A DNA stretch of 15,272 nt from an uncultured Bacteroidia bacterium. GTDB taxonomy: Bacteria; Bacteroidota; Bacteroidia; Bacteroidales; UBA932. A program made the translations under genes and the position numbers. Under the pieces are notes generated by a model. The model was not told where the DNA came from. It did no database searches and worked only from the letters and a program-made list of their open reading frames with translations. The stretch lies in the NCBI GenBank assembly GCA_902795785.1, contig CADBMK010000024.1:1-15272 (forward strand), in the 5' to 3' direction. Below are positions 14,048-15,272 of the stretch, in pieces (position 1 is the stretch's first letter; every line of letters begins with the position of its first letter).

Positions 14048-15272
14048 CTAATGACGGTGATAAGATATTCCCAGACTCTCGTAGTATGGATACTCGTTAT
14101 TCACGATTATGCTGAAGAACTTGTTGAAGCCTGAGACAAATTCAGGATCGTCCGCAGAGGTGGTTCCAGCCCAGGAAGGATTTGCGTTCCAGCCACGCTC
14201 GAACACGCCCAGAGTCTTAGGGAACACATAATAGGTAACGTGGTCGAAGTTTCGGATTGTCTCAGTCCAGAGATGTGTCTCCACGCCGATAATATTCTTC
14301 TTTGACTCGGCCGTAAGCTGAGGCTTTCCTTCATCCGACGAGGTCAGGTCCACAGGCTTACCGCCGTCGTCCCAGCGTACTGAACGGTAGATATCGTAAG
14401 GCTGGAGCGAGTAGCTCCTGCGCTCGTCCACGAATCCGGCCCATGAATGGCCGCGCTCGGTTCTGTCTGAGTTGTACGCAAGGTCAAGATAGCAGTTTGG
14501 CGCAATTGAGACCACAACCGGGATGTCCTGCGCGGCAAATGTGTAAGGAAGTACGTCACGGCCGTGTGACACGGTCCAGAGATTTGCTTCGGCAAGACTC
14601 TTTCTAAGACGGGCAAATGTTTCCGGAGCGATATGCTGACACACTTCCTGCCAACCGGCAATCTTCACTCCGCGCTCCTCGGCGATATCAAGGACGCGGT
14701 TGAGGAAATAATCGTTCAGATATTCGATGTCATCCGTACCGGCCTCCTCAAGGATTTTCCTGCAGGCAGGAGAACCCGTCCAGGCTCCGTGAGGCACTTC
14801 GTCACCGCCTATATGGATGGCAGGCAGCGGAACGCAGGCCTCTGCATAATAGGAGATGAGGGCGTCAAATACGGTTTCAATGAACTTATAAGTAGAAGGG
14901 AGGGCCACATTTATGGCATTGTCGTCATAATCCTGGACCGAATTGTACCTGGATGTATCGGCAGCCTCCGAAAGCAGGCATGAGGTATCCCCAGTCTTTG
15001 CCGCGCGCACTTCCATAGACTTAATGGCGGCGCGTGAATGGCCAGGAAGGTCGAACTCAGGAATCACCCTTATATGACGCTCGTGCGCATAGCGGAGAAT
15101 CTCCACAAAGTCGGCATGGGTATAGTATCCATTGGCCGAAGACTTGTCGTCACGGCTGGCAGCGATGGTATATGTTGGCTGCAGCCCTTCAGGCTCGGAA
15201 ATGGTTCCATCCGCGTTCAGCACAGGTATGCAGCGGAAAGCGCCATACTGAGTCAGCTCAGGAAGGGAATCG
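14048..15272 (-). CDS. GH20 beta-N-acetylhexosaminidase, 5'-truncated by the window edge
   Basis: Glycoside hydrolase that removes terminal beta-linked GlcNAc or GalNAc by substrate-assisted catalysis, normally exported in Bacteroidetes. About 407 codons are visible. The frame is open to the window edge (it begins DSLPELTQYGAFR), so the signal peptide, N-terminal domain and first barrel strands are missing; a GTG at 15221-15223 is internal. Visible landmarks are YYTHADFVEILRYAHERHIRVIPEFDLPGH (strand 3 region) and HIGGDEVPHGAW with the catalytic Asp-Glu pair (D at 14801-14803, E at 14798-14800). Further along are ETHLWTETI and VFPKTLGVFERGWN, the conserved aromatic end of the barrel. The segment CLLSEAADTSRYNSVQDYDDNAINVALPS resembles chitobiase-type members, so chitooligosaccharides or host glycans are plausible substrates. 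The protein ends soon after the barrel, with no C-terminal binding domain. It is the first visible gene of the operon; an upstream gene may exist. Confidence 0.93.
   Translation of the reverse strand, partial: DSLPELTQYGAFRCIPVLNADGTISEPEGLQPTYTIAASRDDKSSANGYYTHADFVEILRYAHERHIRVIPEFDLPGHSRAAIKSMEVRAAKTGDTSCLLSEAADTSRYNSVQDYDDNAINVALPSTYKFIETVFDALISYYAEACVPLPAIHIGGDEVPHGAWTGSPACRKILEEAGTDDIEYLNDYFLNRVLDIAEERGVKIAGWQEVCQHIAPETFARLRKSLAEANLWTVSHGRDVLPYTFAAQDIPVVVSIAPNCYLDLAYNSDRTERGHSWAGFVDERRSYSLQPYDIYRSVRWDDGGKPVDLTSSDEGKPQLTAESKKNIIGVETHLWTETIRNFDHVTYYVFPKTLGVFERGWNANPSWAGTTSADDPEFVSGFNKFFSIIVNNEYPYYESLGISYHRH

Noticed and set aside
15221..15223. GTG as the real start of the GH20 gene.
   Set aside because: The frame stays open to the window edge and the upstream residues (LPELTQYGAFR) are conserved GH20 sequence, so the true start lies outside.
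1..15272. CRISPR array, insertion sequence, integrase, phage gene or defence system.
   Set aside because: No spaced direct repeats, transposase or integrase motifs, or terminal inverted repeats were seen; both tRNAs are intact with no attachment-site duplication noted.

Overview
The window looks like a chromosomal stretch of a Bacteroidota bacterium, most likely an anaerobic gut-type Bacteroidales. Four sites in front of genes match the Bacteroidetes -7 box TAnnTTTG exactly, and two of these also have a TTTG -33 box at the right spacing. Starts lack clear Shine-Dalgarno sequences. The protein families also fit this phylum: PFOR plus clostridial-type ferredoxin, DUF1573 protein, XylR-like LacI/AraC hybrid regulator, GH20 hexosaminidase and FlaA1/CapD-type epimerase. 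The genus cannot be told from the sequence. I see no phage, insertion sequence, CRISPR array or other mobile element, and no gene-free stretch longer than about 125 bases.

Left part (1-5523, mainly + strand): the 3' nine-tenths of pyruvate:ferredoxin oxidoreductase, a secreted alpha/beta-hydrolase (esterase) starting 1 nt after it, and a LysR regulator 2 nt further on. Then come a tRNA-Gly(CCC) on the minus strand and a small cupin on the plus strand.

Middle part (5524-9943): a 57-residue 2[4Fe-4S] ferredoxin on the minus strand, with its own terminator and promoter, is transcribed divergently from a DUF1573 protein. That protein is coupled by a TAATG overlap to a 10TM-type putative metal exporter. 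The exporter gene converges on a FlaA1/CapD-like nucleotide-sugar dehydratase, and the two genes share one CTAG palindrome for their stop codons.

Right part (10000-15272, all minus strand): a compact operon runs GH20 beta-hexosaminidase (cut by the window edge), XylR-like regulator, exported histidine acid phosphatase. It is followed by tRNA-Ala(UGC) with its own promoter and a terminator, then an OPA-family organophosphate antiporter, then the dehydratase.

Possible joint functions: PFOR and the small ferredoxin are natural redox partners. The GH20 enzyme and phosphatase could release sugars and phosphate (or sugar phosphates) outside the cytoplasm under control of the XylR-like protein, with the OPA antiporter importing phosphorylated products; this last link is inference. 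No clearly new system stands out. The best leads are a cysteine-rich insertion in PFOR, the coupled DUF1573/transporter pair, and the GH20-regulator-phosphatase operon.
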